A stretch of 53,287 bases of DNA from Sneathiella sp. Its GTDB lineage: Bacteria > Pseudomonadota > Alphaproteobacteria > Sneathiellales > Sneathiellaceae. A model generated the notes under the pieces. It made no database searches. It saw only the letters and a list, made by a program, of their open reading frames with translations, and had not been told where the DNA came from. The stretch's first letter is position 1, and every line of letters starts with the position of its first letter. Position numbers and translations under genes: made by a program. This document shows positions 45,001 through 53,287 of the stretch, piece after piece. Location: positions 1 to 53,287 of the forward strand of contig JAEPMY010000009.1 of the NCBI GenBank assembly GCA_017643685.1. Reading direction: 5' to 3'.

Positions 45001-45324
45001 TTAGAATGGCATCTGCATGCCTGGAGGCAAGTCAATCCCGCCAGTCATTTCTTTCATCTGCTCTTGCGTATAAGCTTCAACTTTTGTGCGTGCATCCGCG
45101 TGAGCTGCTTTCAGAAGGTCTTCCAACATTTCAACCTCATCAGGATCCATCAGCTTTGGATCAATCTTCAGACCACGCATATCACCCTTACCGTTCAGCG
45201 TCACAGCAACCATACCCGCGCCAGCTTCACCAGTAATTTCATGGCTCTCCAATGCTTTTTGCATTTCAGCCATTTTCTTCTGCATTTCCTTGGCCTGTTT
45301 CATCAGGTTACCAAGATTTTTCAT
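45001..45324 (-). CDS. ybaB: YbaB/EbfC nucleoid-associated protein
   Basis: A 107-residue protein. It opens [20 protein letters not shown], then a beta region ([20 protein letters not shown]) and a C-terminal helix ending in [12 protein letters not shown], the standard YbaB layout. It forms dimers that bind DNA. It sits between dnaX and recR in the conserved order. Confidence 0.96.
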   Translation of the reverse strand: MKNLGNLMKQAKEMQKKMAEMQKALESHEITGEAGAGMVAVTLNGKGDMRGLKIDPKLMDPDEVEMLEDLLKAAHADARTKVEAYTQEQMKEMTGGIDLPPGMQMPF

Positions 45325-45337
45325 CTATTTTTCTCCG

Positions 45338-47176
45338 TCACTCATACTCGTCAGCCTCAACAGGGCCATCTATCATTTCCATGCTTAGATCGGGCGCCAG
45401 GTCGCGAACTTCAACAACTGTTGCCCCATCAAATGTTTCTTTAATTCTCTGAACCAAAGGATGACGCTCAACCGCTGCGATCAGTGCCGCCTTATCTGAA
45501 AGTCGCTTTTCTGAAACCGTTTGCGCGCCTTCTGCCTCAGCCGACATTTCCACCAGCCATTGATCCCCGGTAATTTCCCGAAGGCGACGTCCCAGCTTCG
45601 CTGCAAGATCTGCTGGCGCACCCGGGGCTGGCGCAAATTCCAAGATTCCTGCCTCAAGGCGAACCGGGCGAACGAAATTAATCACCTGCCCTTTCAGCAT
45701 CACATCAGCACGGTCCTGCAGGAGATCAACAACATCTTCCATGTTATCGACACCTTCTGGTCGCGCTTCTTGTAGGGCTTCTTCTTGAACAATCTGAGCG
45801 GCTACAGGAGCAATCTCTGCGCTCTGATCACTGACAACTTTCAGCTGCGCACGGGGGGCAGACATCGCCGCTGGTTCCGGCGCGGTGTTTGACACCGCAA
45901 GTGCCGCCGCGCCTCCTCCGTGGCGAGCAACAGGCGCATTCGCCGACGCCCCTCCACCATTTGGGGCCATATGGCCACCGCCACCATTTGTGTGCGCACC
46001 TTCCGCAACCTGACGTGCCAAATCACCGGGTGTCGGCAGATCACTCGCATAGGCCAGACGAACCAATAACATCTCTGCTGCGGCAATCGAACTTGGTGCG
46101 CGGCGGGTTTCATCAAGCCCCTTTAGCAGCATTTGCCATGCCCGGGCCAATACAGGCATCGAAAGACGGCTCGCCATATCCTGACCGCGGCCCACGTCGC
46201 CGCCGCTAACGGCGACGTTATTTGCCGCCTCTGGCGTTACTTTCAACGTTGTTAGCCAATGAGTTAGCTCCAGAAGGTCTTGAATGATTACGACGGGATC
46301 AGCTCCGCGATCATATTGCCCGCGTAAGATACCTAGTGCCTCTGCCACATTACCTTGGAAAACAACTTCAAGCAGATCCAGCATACGAGAGCGGTCTGCA
46401 AGACCCAGCATATCACGGGCCTGCTCCGCACCTACATTGCCATCCCCATGAGCAATTGCCTGATCCAACAAAGACAGACCATCACGCACGGAACCTTCCG
46501 CAGCTCTGGCAATCAATGCCAACGCCTCTTCAGAGACATTGGCGTTTTCTTTCTCGGCGATTTTACCAAAATAGTCCGCGAGTGTCCCCGCATCCACTCG
46601 TTTCAGATCAAAACGCTGACAACGAGAGAGAACAGTAACCGGAATTTTGCGGATTTCTGTCGTCGCGAAGATAAATTTCACATGTTCAGGAGGCTCTTCC
46701 AACGTCTTCAAAAGCGCGTTAAACGCATTTTTGGAGAGCATGTGCACTTCGTCGATGATGTAAATTTTATAACGTGCATTAATCGGAAGATAACGCACCC
46801 CATCGATCAATTCGCGAATGTCATCAACACCCGTCCGGCTCGCAGCGTCCATTTCCAACACATCTTGGTGACGATCTTCTGCAATCGCAACACAGTTATC
46901 ACAAACCCCACAAGGGTGAACGGTTGGCCCACCAGTCCCATCTACCCCCGTACAATTAAGACCACGAGCGAGAATTCGGGCTGTTGTGGTTTTACCGATT
47001 CCCCGCGTACCCGTCAGCACAAAAGCATGCGCGAGGCGTCCTGCCTCTAGCGCATTAGACAAGGTTCGCACCATGGCTTCATGCCCGATGAGATCATCGA
47101 AATTTGAAGGACGGTATTTGCGCGCAAGCACGCGATAGGCTGTTTTATTTGCTTCTTCCGACATAAGCCGGATCAT
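45338..47176 (-). CDS. dnaX: DNA polymerase III subunit gamma/tau
   Basis: A 612-residue clamp-loader ATPase. Walker A is FVLTGTRGIGKTTTARILAR, the zinc module ends in HPCGVCDNCVAI, Walker B is YIIDEVHMLSKNAFNALL, and the sensor region holds TVLSRCQRFDLKR. The C-terminal 200 residues, after an Ala/Gly-rich linker (about 395-440), form the tau-specific part. ATG 47176 has GAGG 9 bases upstream; the ATG at 47164 lacks one but is the start in some homologues. It is preceded by the SRP RNA gene. Confidence 0.95.
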   Translation of the reverse strand: MIRLMSEEANKTAYRVLARKYRPSNFDDLIGHEAMVRTLSNALEAGRLAHAFVLTGTRGIGKTTTARILARGLNCTGVDGTGGPTVHPCGVCDNCVAIAEDRHQDVLEMDAASRTGVDDIRELIDGVRYLPINARYKIYIIDEVHMLSKNAFNALLKTLEEPPEHVKFIFATTEIRKIPVTVLSRCQRFDLKRVDAGTLADYFGKIAEKENANVSEEALALIARAAEGSVRDGLSLLDQAIAHGDGNVGAEQARDMLGLADRSRMLDLLEVVFQGNVAEALGILRGQYDRGADPVVIIQDLLELTHWLTTLKVTPEAANNVAVSGGDVGRGQDMASRLSMPVLARAWQMLLKGLDETRRAPSSIAAAEMLLVRLAYASDLPTPGDLARQVAEGAHTNGGGGHMAPNGGGASANAPVARHGGGAAALAVSNTAPEPAAMSAPRAQLKVVSDQSAEIAPVAAQIVQEEALQEARPEGVDNMEDVVDLLQDRADVMLKGQVINFVRPVRLEAGILEFAPAPGAPADLAAKLGRRLREITGDQWLVEMSAEAEGAQTVSEKRLSDKAALIAAVERHPLVQRIKETFDGATVVEVRDLAPDLSMEMIDGPVEADEYE

Positions 47177-47274
47177 AGCAGACGCCCTCGCGCGATCAAA
47201 GATTAATAGCGCCGCGAATAGAGAAGCATTGTATATTTATTGAAGTGTGTTTTTCGGGGAGAGAAAAATTTAAG

Positions 47275-47365
47275 AAGACTGGCAACGACCCGCGCCGAAA
47301 CTCGTTACGGCTGCTTCCTTCCGGACCTGACCGGGTTAGCGAGGAGCACGTCCATCACCAGCCTT
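47275..47365 (-). ncRNA. ffs: Signal recognition particle RNA (4.5S type)
   Basis: The minus strand carries the SRP domain IV signature GGTCAGGTCCGGAAGGAAGC with the symmetric-loop partner. The ends AAGGCTGG and CCAGTCTT pair over 8 bases to close a single long hairpin of about 91 bases. A T-rich stretch follows on the minus strand. It binds Ffh for cotranslational membrane targeting. Its place directly upstream of dnaX is the usual alphaproteobacterial arrangement. End positions are estimated to within a few bases. Confidence 0.95.
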
Positions 47366-47500
47366 CCGCTGCTTATATCTGATATGTCTGCAGGAATAGC
47401 AACCCCATTCTGCGCATTTTTTATCAATTTATTGAATTTTGGCGCTGTAAATTAAGTCTATTGGCAACTGCCAACCACTTATGTCAGAATTTTCACCATC

Positions 47501-48424
47501 ATGACCACACCACTCGTATTCACCGGCAACTGCTTTGACCGGGCAAGTCACTTGCGCAATGATGCCAACTGGCTTGCAGAACAAAAACAAGATCCGAAAA
47601 GCCGTTTTCTGCCAATGCATCGGCTGAAAGCCCTGATACAGTTAGGAGAAAGCAGCCAAATTGATTGGCGCCCATCAGATGAAGTCCAAGAATATCTTGA
47701 TGACGGCAGCACTCTGATTTTCTTAGGAAATCACGACGGCATTGCGCATTTCGCCATCGATGTATCGACAATCGAAAACCCAAAGGCCCCCCCCTCTTCA
47801 AACTGGGGCAAATTCATTGACGTCAGATCGATTTCCGCTCAGTTAAATTCACACGAGGCTGGCGCCCTAGCGCAAGCTAGGTCCATGCTGTCCTGGCATG
47901 AAAATCATCGCTTTTGCTCAGTATGCGGCGCACCATCAGTTTTAAAAGATTCAGGTTATGCACGTAAATGCAGCCAAGAGGCATGCGGTGGCATGCATTT
48001 TCCGCGAACAGATCCGGTCGCCATTATGATGGTAACCCGAGGAGATAGGTGCCTGCTTGGATATGGCCCCCATTTTCCCAAAGAACAATATTCTGCCCTT
48101 GCCGGTTTCATTGAACCTGGGGAGACAATTGAACAAGGGGTTCGCAGAGAAATCCTAGAAGAGACAGGCGTTATAGTTGGGAATGTCCGCTATCACTCTT
48201 CGCAACCTTGGCCATACCCATCTTCATTGATGATTGGCTGCTTTGCAGAAGCCTTGAGCGAAGAGATCACATTGGACCCTGTTGAGCTTGCGCACGCAGA
48301 CTGGTTCACCAAAGATCAGGTGCGTGACATGCTAGCAAAATCATTAACGCGGGATACGCCGCGCATGTCTCCGCCGCTTGCAATTGCCCATCAACTGGCA
48401 AAAGCATGGACGGAAGAAAAATAA
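47501..48424 (+). CDS. nudC: NAD(+) diphosphatase (NADH pyrophosphatase)
   Basis: A 307-residue Nudix hydrolase. An N-terminal domain is followed by a zinc ribbon (HRFCSVCGAP and the CSQEACGG pair) and FPRTDPVAIMMV. The Nudix box is GFIEPGETIEQGVRREILEETGV, and the NADH-specific SQPWPYPSSLM follows. It splits NAD(H) and can remove NAD caps from RNA. It stands alone on the plus strand, divergent from ffs. Confidence 0.96.
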   Translation: MTTPLVFTGNCFDRASHLRNDANWLAEQKQDPKSRFLPMHRLKALIQLGESSQIDWRPSDEVQEYLDDGSTLIFLGNHDGIAHFAIDVSTIENPKAPPSSNWGKFIDVRSISAQLNSHEAGALAQARSMLSWHENHRFCSVCGAPSVLKDSGYARKCSQEACGGMHFPRTDPVAIMMVTRGDRCLLGYGPHFPKEQYSALAGFIEPGETIEQGVRREILEETGVIVGNVRYHSSQPWPYPSSLMIGCFAEALSEEITLDPVELAHADWFTKDQVRDMLAKSLTRDTPRMSPPLAIAHQLAKAWTEEK

Positions 48425-48760
48425 ATACGAATCAGGCAATACTAAAATGTCGCTGCGTTTTCACATTTTTGGAAACGTGGCGGCTCTCCACTCGCAACAA
48501 AATATCACATTCACCCCCACCTATATCAGAATGTTGCGATGCAATATATTCGAAACCCATAAAATTCTAGACCGCGCCCTATGCAGCGCTCAATGTGATT
48601 CATTTTATGTCGACTGACTCAGGTTTCATCCACTCAACCCAAGAAACATAAGCCGCACAAATGGTTGGTTTTTGATCATTCGGCGCCTAAAAAATAATCT
48701 CGCCGCTTAAATCACATGCAATGATGAATTTTTTTGGGAAAAAGTCGCTAGAAAAGAAAA
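48425..48760. other. Intergenic region after nudC without a supported gene
   Basis: About 340 AT-rich bases. A short frame overlapping the nudC end (to 48617) has no ribosome site or recognisable motif. A poly-T stretch and purine-rich segment lie just before the hairpin at 48761. Confidence 0.4.
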
Positions 48761-48793
48761 ATTGCACTTGCGATCTTATTTCGCAGGTGCAAT
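48761..48793 (-). terminator. Rho-independent terminator of the queuosine-transporter gene
   Basis: A 13-bp stem (ATTGCACTTGCGA with TCGCAGGTGCAAT, one G-T pair), 7-base loop, followed on the minus strand by TTTTTCTTTTC. It would end transcripts from the gene stopping at 48896 after a 3' leader of about 100 bases. Confidence 0.7.
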
Positions 48794-48799
48794 ATAAGT

Positions 48800-48885
48800 C
48801 TTGTCAGCACACACACACTGACTGCCCTCATTGAGGGCGTTTCCTCCCTTACTTGGGCTGCGTTGCCGCGCAGCCCTTTTTTTTG
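48800..48885 (+). ncRNA. Candidate small RNA with a CCTCCC single-stranded loop
   Basis: A plus-strand unit of about 85 bases. A hairpin GCCCTC/GAGGGC (48827-48841) is followed by an unpaired stretch containing CCTCCC and then a strong terminator. Upstream lie TTGCGA (48768) and TATAAG (48793) as a possible but imperfect promoter (19-base spacing). No plus-strand coding gene ends here; nudC stops 430 bases earlier. The anti-Shine-Dalgarno loop between two hairpins resembles the CCUCCUCCC-type small RNAs of alphaproteobacteria. This is a prediction only. Confidence 0.4.
48856..48885 (+). terminator. Rho-independent terminator, plus strand
   Basis: An 8-bp stem GGGCTGCG/CGCAGCCC, 6-base loop and eight Ts. 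It points away from nudC and stops 10 bases before the convergent gene's stop codon. Confidence 0.85.
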
Positions 48886-48895
48886 CCCAATGATC

Positions 48896-49459
48896 TTAGC
48901 GAGCAGTGCTCGCCAATGTCAATGGGTCTGTGAATTTCATCAATCCACGGAATGGCAGGATCAGCGCAGCGATCATTACAAGCTTCACACCATAGTCACC
49001 CAGCGCCCATGTCACCCAGGGTAGGCCAGTGCCTGCGAAAGCAAGCGAGAAGAAAATTACAGTGTCCAATGAGGAGGCAATCAAGGAAGAGATAACGGGT
49101 GCTTTCCACCAACTTGCTTGACGCAGTTTATCAAACAGGAATACATCCAAAAGCTGAGCTGATAGGAAAGCAGAGCCAGAGGCGATGGCAATACGCGTAT
49201 CGGCAAGCCACAAAGACATGACAACCGCTGCGACAAAACCAACAAACACAACAATCTGCGCCCGGGCTGGGCCCAACGCGCGATTTGTCAGATCAGTCAC
49301 CAAAAAAGCAAACGGATAGCTAAGCGCGCCCCACGTCAGCCAGTCGTTGATTGGCATTTCAACAAGAATGTTAGAAGCTGTCACAACAACAGCCATGGCA
49401 ACAACGCCAATCAAAAGGAACATGCGTCCAGCAGTGGTGACGGATGTTTTGGTTTCCAT
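48896..49459 (-). CDS. yhhQ: Queuosine precursor transporter (VUT family, YhhQ-like)
   Basis: A 187-residue protein with about five to six transmembrane segments. The family block is TWGALSYPFAFLVTDLTNRA near residue 43, followed by LADTRIAIASGSAFLSAQLL and DYGVKLVMIAALILPFRGLM. YhhQ/QPTR proteins import preQ0 or preQ1 for queuosine synthesis. The upstream leader was checked for a preQ1 switch and none is evident; the hairpin there looks like the pheA terminator. Confidence 0.92.
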   Translation of the reverse strand: METKTSVTTAGRMFLLIGVVAMAVVVTASNILVEMPINDWLTWGALSYPFAFLVTDLTNRALGPARAQIVVFVGFVAAVVMSLWLADTRIAIASGSAFLSAQLLDVFLFDKLRQASWWKAPVISSLIASSLDTVIFFSLAFAGTGLPWVTWALGDYGVKLVMIAALILPFRGLMKFTDPLTLASTAR

Positions 49460-49484
49460 ATCAAACTTCCTACTAAATATAACA

Positions 49485-49525
49485 AAGCGCCTTCAAATAA
49501 GACGGGCTTAAATTTGAAGGCGCTT
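49485..49525 (-). terminator. Hairpin between pheA and the queuosine transporter
   Basis: Perfect 14-bp arms (AAGCGCCTTCAAAT and its complement) around a 13-base loop, followed on the minus strand by TTGTTATATTT. It probably terminates pheA and separates it from the next gene. Confidence 0.7.
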
Positions 49526-49556
49526 ATATGACTAAATCGGCCGAGGATCAAGCGCT

Positions 49557-50417
49557 TTAAGCGCGATATTCCTTCCGATAAGTATGGGCAGGATAAACTC
49601 CCAGCATCTTTAATTTCGCTGAGAAGAACTGCAACTCTTCAATTGCACGGGCAAGAGGTGCTTCATCCGGGTGCCCTTCAACATCAATATAGAATTGCGC
49701 AGCTTCAAAGCTGGCATCTGTAATATAGCTTTCCAGCTTGGTCACGTTCACCCCATTCGTCGCAAAACCACCGAGCGCTTTATAAAGAGCTGCTGGTTGA
49801 CTGCGAACCTGGAAGACAAAACTCGTCATGCAAGGCCCATCCGTAATGGATGGCGTTAGTCGGTCCCGAGACAGGATCAAAAAGCGTGTTGTGTTCCCAA
49901 GGCGATCCTCCACGCGCTCACGCAGGACTTCCAGCCCATAAATTTCGCCTGCCAAGCTGGAGGCAATAGAGGCTTGCGTCTTGTCACCAAGCTCCGCAAT
50001 CATTTTGGCAGAGCCAGCTGTGTCTGCATGAATGATCGGCTCGATTCCCAGCTCCCGCGTAAAGTTGCGGCACTGCGATAAAGCCTGCTCGTGGCTATGA
50101 ACGGATTTCACATCTTTAAGCGTCGCGCCTTTCACCCCCAAAAGTTGGTGCTGCACGGACTGGAAATGCTCTCCGATTGTGAACAAACCTGATTCTGGCA
50201 ACAAATGATGAATGTCAGCTACGCGTCCGCCCAAGGAATTTTCAATCGGGATCATCGCATATTTGGCTTCGCGATCACGAACCATCGTAATCGCGTCCAT
50301 AAAGGTTTCACATGCAATCGCCTCCATATCCGGAAAGACAGCTTTACAAGAAAGATGTCCGTAAGCACCGGGGACGCCCTGAAAGGCGATTGAATTATCT
50401 GGATCTGGCGTAGTCAT
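49557..50417 (-). CDS. pheA: Prephenate dehydratase
   Basis: A 286-residue monofunctional enzyme. The catalytic domain opens IAFQGVPGAYGHLSCKAVFP, with IPIENSLGGRVADIHHLL and the catalytic motif GNTTRFLIL near residue 175. A C-terminal ACT domain (FQVRSQPAALYKALGGFATN, LESYITD) gives phenylalanine feedback. No chorismate mutase domain is fused. It forms phenylpyruvate. The gene follows kdsB by 49 bases on the same strand. Confidence 0.96.
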   Translation of the reverse strand: MTTPDPDNSIAFQGVPGAYGHLSCKAVFPDMEAIACETFMDAITMVRDREAKYAMIPIENSLGGRVADIHHLLPESGLFTIGEHFQSVQHQLLGVKGATLKDVKSVHSHEQALSQCRNFTRELGIEPIIHADTAGSAKMIAELGDKTQASIASSLAGEIYGLEVLRERVEDRLGNTTRFLILSRDRLTPSITDGPCMTSFVFQVRSQPAALYKALGGFATNGVNVTKLESYITDASFEAAQFYIDVEGHPDEAPLARAIEELQFFSAKLKMLGVYPAHTYRKEYRA

Positions 50418-50466
50418 GATCTAATCCTGAATAGACGTTAATTTTTGTTGGAATGATAGCTATTAC

Positions 50467-51216
50467 TTACTTAGAGGCATCAAACAGTTCGCGAATACGC
50501 CGCAAATCTTCGGGCGTGTCAACACCAAGTGGTACTGTATCCACCAAAGCGGCACTTATTTTCATGCCAGCCTCCAAAGCTCTGAGCTGCTCTAACTTCT
50601 CTCGCTTCTCAAGTGGTGAAGGCGGCAAGGCCACAAATTGCTCAAGCGCGGAACGACGATAAGCATAAATACCGATATGGTGATAATGAGGCCCATCGCC
50701 CCAAGGGGTTTGGAGACGACTAAACCATAATGCTGGTCCATATGTCGCCCCGTTCGCGAGACTAACCACCGCTTTCACTGCGGCATCATCTTGCAACTCC
50801 TCTGGATCTTTAATCTCAGCAACAAGTGTCGCGATATCTGCATCAGTTTGACTAAGAGCATCCGCCGCATCACAGATGGCAGCCGGATCCAACGCGGGCA
50901 AATCCCCCTGTAAATTGATGATCGCATCATATTTACCATCGGGGTCAAAAATCTCCACCGCCTGAAAAACCCGGTCTGAGCCCGAAGGCAAATCAGCCTC
51001 TGTCATAATAGCAATACCACCTGCAGCTTCTACTGCAGCGGCCACCTCTTTCTCGGCGACCGCGACGATTACTGGTCCCACCTCTGCTTCCGTTGCCCGT
51101 TTCCAGACCTGAACGATCATCGGCAATCCATCAATTTCGGCCAGTGGCTTTCCCGGAAGGCGCGTAGATGCCATGCGCGCAGGAATAACAACAACTGGAT
51201 TTAGGCTTTTTGGCAT
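50467..51216 (-). CDS. kdsB: 3-deoxy-manno-octulosonate cytidylyltransferase
   Basis: A 249-residue nucleotidyltransferase. VVVIPARMASTRLPGKPLAE is the CTP-binding signature, with IMTEADLPSGSDRVFQAVEI and INLQGDLPALDP following. The C-terminal part holds HIGIYAYRRSALEQFVALPP. It makes CMP-Kdo for lipopolysaccharide. The ATG at 51216 has GAGAG 8 bases upstream; the frame runs further left from a TTG with no support. Confidence 0.96.
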   Translation of the reverse strand: MPKSLNPVVVIPARMASTRLPGKPLAEIDGLPMIVQVWKRATEAEVGPVIVAVAEKEVAAAVEAAGGIAIMTEADLPSGSDRVFQAVEIFDPDGKYDAIINLQGDLPALDPAAICDAADALSQTDADIATLVAEIKDPEELQDDAAVKAVVSLANGATYGPALWFSRLQTPWGDGPHYHHIGIYAYRRSALEQFVALPPSPLEKREKLEQLRALEAGMKISAALVDTVPLGVDTPEDLRRIRELFDASK

Positions 51217-51369
51217 AAAATTCTCTCGATCTAGTGGATTTGACTGTGTCAAAAAGGCAGTTATTTTATACGACGGCCGTTTTAGAAGGAAAAGTTCTTA
51301 AATTCCCCTCGCTTTTTTTATTCGCGTTTGGTAGAGCTACGGCCAGTAATCTAGAGCTGAGGTAAGCTG

Positions 51370-51912
51370 ATGAACTCATTTGAGCTGAACAAAATTGCTG
51401 GCGCCGTATTGGCAGGTGCCCTGACTGTTGTAGCTATCAACGAATTCGCCAATATTGCTGTCTCTCCGACCATTCCTGAAACAAATGCCTATGCGATTGA
51501 CACAGGTGCAGAAGAATCAACAGGAACAGCGGCGGTAGCAGAAGAACAAGGTCCGTCTCTCGCTGTTCTTATGGCGTCCGCGGATCCAGCAGCTGGCGAA
51601 AAGATTTTCAAAAAATGTGCATCTTGTCATAGCGTTGAAGAAGGTGGTCCAAACAAAATTGGTCCAAACCTTTACGGTATCTTGAATGCTTCAAAAGGTC
51701 ACCTCGATAGTTTCTCTTACTCATCTGCATTGCTTGAGAAGGGTGGAAACTGGGATTATGAAGCGCTTAATGCCTTCCTGACCAAGCCTAAAGACTACAT
51801 CAAAGGCACGAAGATGTCCTTCGCAGGCATCAAGAAAGACGGTCAGCGCGCAGATCTGATTGCGTATTTGCGCACTCTGGGCAAAACTGACGTTCCTCTG
51901 CCAACAGAATAA
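51370..51912 (+). CDS. Membrane-anchored cytochrome c (CycM-like)
   Basis: A 180-residue protein. A single uncleaved N-terminal anchor (IAGAVLAGALTVVAINEFAN) and an acidic Ala-rich linker (residues 35-70) lead to a class I cytochrome c domain. Haem ligands are Cys83, Cys86 and His87 in CASCH and the axial Met149 in KGTKMSFAG; GPNLYGIL is the usual block. It carries electrons from the bc1 complex to an oxidase at the membrane. It is divergent from kdsB and 15 bases before the HisN-like gene. Confidence 0.95.
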   Translation: MNSFELNKIAGAVLAGALTVVAINEFANIAVSPTIPETNAYAIDTGAEESTGTAAVAEEQGPSLAVLMASADPAAGEKIFKKCASCHSVEEGGPNKIGPNLYGILNASKGHLDSFSYSSALLEKGGNWDYEALNAFLTKPKDYIKGTKMSFAGIKKDGQRADLIAYLRTLGKTDVPLPTE

Positions 51913-51927
51913 GTCAGGCTAATATCC

Positions 51928-52704
51928 GTGACCTGTCCTCCGGAATTTGTTGACCTCGCCCATCGTCTTGCTGACGCAGCGGGCGAGGTGATTAAGCCTT
52001 TGTTCCGCAACAAGCTGGATATCATCTCCAAAGATGATATGAGCCCGGTAACCGTTGCTGATCGCAACGCAGAACTTGTCATGCGAGAACTGATTGAGGA
52101 AGCGTTTCCCGATCACGGTATATACGGCGAGGAACATGGCCAAGTCCGGACAGATGCTGAATATGTGTGGGTGCTAGACCCGATTGATGGCACCCATTCT
52201 TTTATTTCTGGTCTCCCCACTTTTGCGACACTAATCGGCCTGACCCGCAACGGTAAGCCTGTTATGGGTGTGATGGATCAGCCAATATCCAGTGAACGCT
52301 GGGTAGGCGCTAATGGAAAAACAGAATTCAACGGGAAACCTGTTCAGGCCAACTCTGATATCACCTCTATTTCTGAAAGCTCCCTTTTCTCATGGGGAAT
52401 TGAACTTTTAGACAGTGACCGCGGTGCAGACTACAGAAACCTGATGGATGCGGTTAGCCGCAAACGGTTCGGCTATGACAGTTATGCCTATGGCTCTATC
52501 GCCCTCGGGTTTGTCGATATTGTCGCTGATTTTGACATGAAGCCATTTGATTACTGTGCTCTCGTCCCAATTATCGAAAATGCTGGCGGTGTAATTACAG
52601 ATTGGAATGGCGGAGAGCTGACCCTTAACACGCCAGGCTATATCCTTGCCTCAGCAAACCAGACACTTCACGAACAAGCACTTAAGCTGTTGAACGAGAA
52701 GTAA
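51928..52704 (+). CDS. Inositol monophosphatase family protein, histidinol-phosphatase HisN-like
   Basis: A 258-residue Mg-dependent phosphatase. Metal residues are in IYGEEHGQ, WVLDPIDGTHSFISG and the C-terminal FDYCALVPIIENAGG. The DMSPVTVADRNAELVMRELI stretch and the GTHSFISGLP sequence match the HisN subgroup, which removes phosphate from histidinol phosphate; plain inositol phosphatase is the alternative. It begins with GTG at 51928, and no better start exists in frame. Confidence 0.9.
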   Translation: MTCPPEFVDLAHRLADAAGEVIKPLFRNKLDIISKDDMSPVTVADRNAELVMRELIEEAFPDHGIYGEEHGQVRTDAEYVWVLDPIDGTHSFISGLPTFATLIGLTRNGKPVMGVMDQPISSERWVGANGKTEFNGKPVQANSDITSISESSLFSWGIELLDSDRGADYRNLMDAVSRKRFGYDSYAYGSIALGFVDIVADFDMKPFDYCALVPIIENAGGVITDWNGGELTLNTPGYILASANQTLHEQALKLLNEK

Positions 52705-52787
52705 CACATCCCTTTTGGCCTTGATGTTGCCGCCTTTTCCCCCCATCTTTGAACACATCCAAAGATTTAAAAAATGACAGGGATGTT

Positions 52788-53287
52788 ATGGGGAATTTGA
52801 AAACTGCTGCGATCGCGTTTACCGCTCTTTTCATCACGGCACAGCCAGCATTAGCCGAAGACATCAAAACTACTAAGTCACATGGCCTGTCACTTGCTGG
52901 CCCCCTAAAATATCCTGCTGACTTCACGCATCTTGAATATGCAAACCCTGACGCGCCCAAAGGGGGGCAAATAAAGCTATCTGCACAAGGTGGTTTTGAT
53001 AGCCTCAATCCATATATCGCAAAAGGGCAGTCTGCAAATGGTCTCGGGCTCACCTTTGCGACGCTCCTCTCCCAACCCGGGGATGAAGGTTCTGCCGAAT
53101 ACGGATATGTCGCGGAAAGTGTTGAAGTTGCAGAAGATCTAAGCTTTGCCATTTTCAACATCCGTGCCGAAGCTCGCTTTCATGACGGATCCCCTATCAC
53201 AGCCGATGACATTGCGTTCAGCCTAAAGTTGGCAAAAGAGAAAGGGCGCCCGCTTTTTCGCTATTATTATGCAAATGTAGAAAAAGC
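52788..53287 (+). CDS. Peptide ABC transporter substrate-binding protein, YejA-like, partial
   Basis: The first 166 codons are present and the C-terminus lies beyond the window. A signal peptide (LKTAAIAFTALFITAQPALA) is followed by THLEYANPDAPKGGQIKLSA, FDSLNPYIAKG and AEARFHDGSPITADDIAFSL, the family 5 binding-protein pattern in the YejA variant. AGGGA precedes the ATG. YejA proteins feed the YejBEF importer, so permease genes may follow outside the window. Confidence 0.92.
   Translation, partial: MGNLKTAAIAFTALFITAQPALAEDIKTTKSHGLSLAGPLKYPADFTHLEYANPDAPKGGQIKLSAQGGFDSLNPYIAKGQSANGLGLTFATLLSQPGDEGSAEYGYVAESVEVAEDLSFAIFNIRAEARFHDGSPITADDIAFSLKLAKEKGRPLFRYYYANVEK

Noticed and set aside
45500..47050. 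Long open frames on the strand opposite dnaX (and opposite the thiolase and FadN genes).
   Set aside because: These are reverse-strand shadows of strongly conserved genes; they lack ribosome sites and recognisable domains.
48378..48617. A 79-codon plus-strand open frame after nudC.
   Set aside because: It overlaps nudC, has no ribosome site, and its translation shows no recognisable motif.
49460..49556. A preQ1 riboswitch before the queuosine transporter.
   Set aside because: Only a simple 14-bp hairpin with a T-rich tail is present; the conserved preQ1 loop and pseudoknot sequences are absent, so it reads as the pheA terminator.

Overview
The window looks like a chromosomal segment of a medium-GC, probably marine alphaproteobacterium. 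The evidence is the gene orders rpmH-rnpA-yidD-yidC-engB-argB, dapD/dapE/truA/fmt/def and ffs-dnaX-ybaB-recR, a TIGR02186/TSUP pair, a DUF2336 protein and a CycM-type anchored cytochrome c. A Sneathiella/Kiloniella-like relative is a guess only. Genes are tightly packed and several convergent pairs overlap by 4 to 9 bases. There is no phage, insertion sequence or CRISPR array that I can see. Region 1-5.3 kb (minus strand) is a beta-oxidation operon: a MerR regulator with a 28-bp perfect palindrome at its promoter, then thiolase, a FadN-type hydroxyacyl-CoA dehydrogenase/enoyl-CoA hydratase, and an acyl-CoA dehydrogenase cut by the window edge. Region 5.6-7.8 kb (plus) is an ArsR regulator, a TSUP (TauE/SafE) exporter and its usual TIGR02186 partner, probably a sulfur-anion efflux module. 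Region 7.9-14.4 kb (plus) is the most unusual part: an MFS carrier, a two-subunit family I CoA-transferase/IpdAB-like enzyme that seems to lack the catalytic Glu, a CaiB-type CoA-transferase, and a molybdenum hydroxylase large subunit with no FeS or FAD partner. It may be a catabolic route for an unidentified acid. Region 14.5-16.2 kb carries a SnoaL-like protein, a MarR regulator with two operators, an isochorismatase-family gene broken by one in-frame TGA, and tRNA-Arg(ACG). Region 16.4-28.8 kb is a mixed set: an envelope lipoprotein, a peroxiredoxin-glutaredoxin fusion, a peptide-scavenging group (substrate-binding protein, P1 peptidase, gamma-glutamyltransferase), SAM hydrolase and Tam methyltransferase, a small lipoprotein, an orphan histidine kinase, and a TVP38 membrane protein paired with a flavoprotein disulfide reductase. 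Region 29.1-33.3 kb is the ribosomal protein L34/RNase P/membrane insertase operon running into engB and argB. A DUF2336 protein and a PAS-PAS-GAF-GGDEF cyclase follow on the opposite strand. Region 36.4-43.1 kb holds lysine biosynthesis (dapD, dapE), truA, fmt and def. Region 43.2-48.4 kb holds DNA maintenance genes (rmuC, recR, ybaB, dnaX), the SRP RNA and nudC. Region 48.4-53.3 kb has a candidate small RNA with a CCTCCC loop, a queuosine-precursor transporter, pheA, kdsB, a membrane-anchored cytochrome c, a HisN-like phosphatase and the start of a YejA-like peptide-binding protein.
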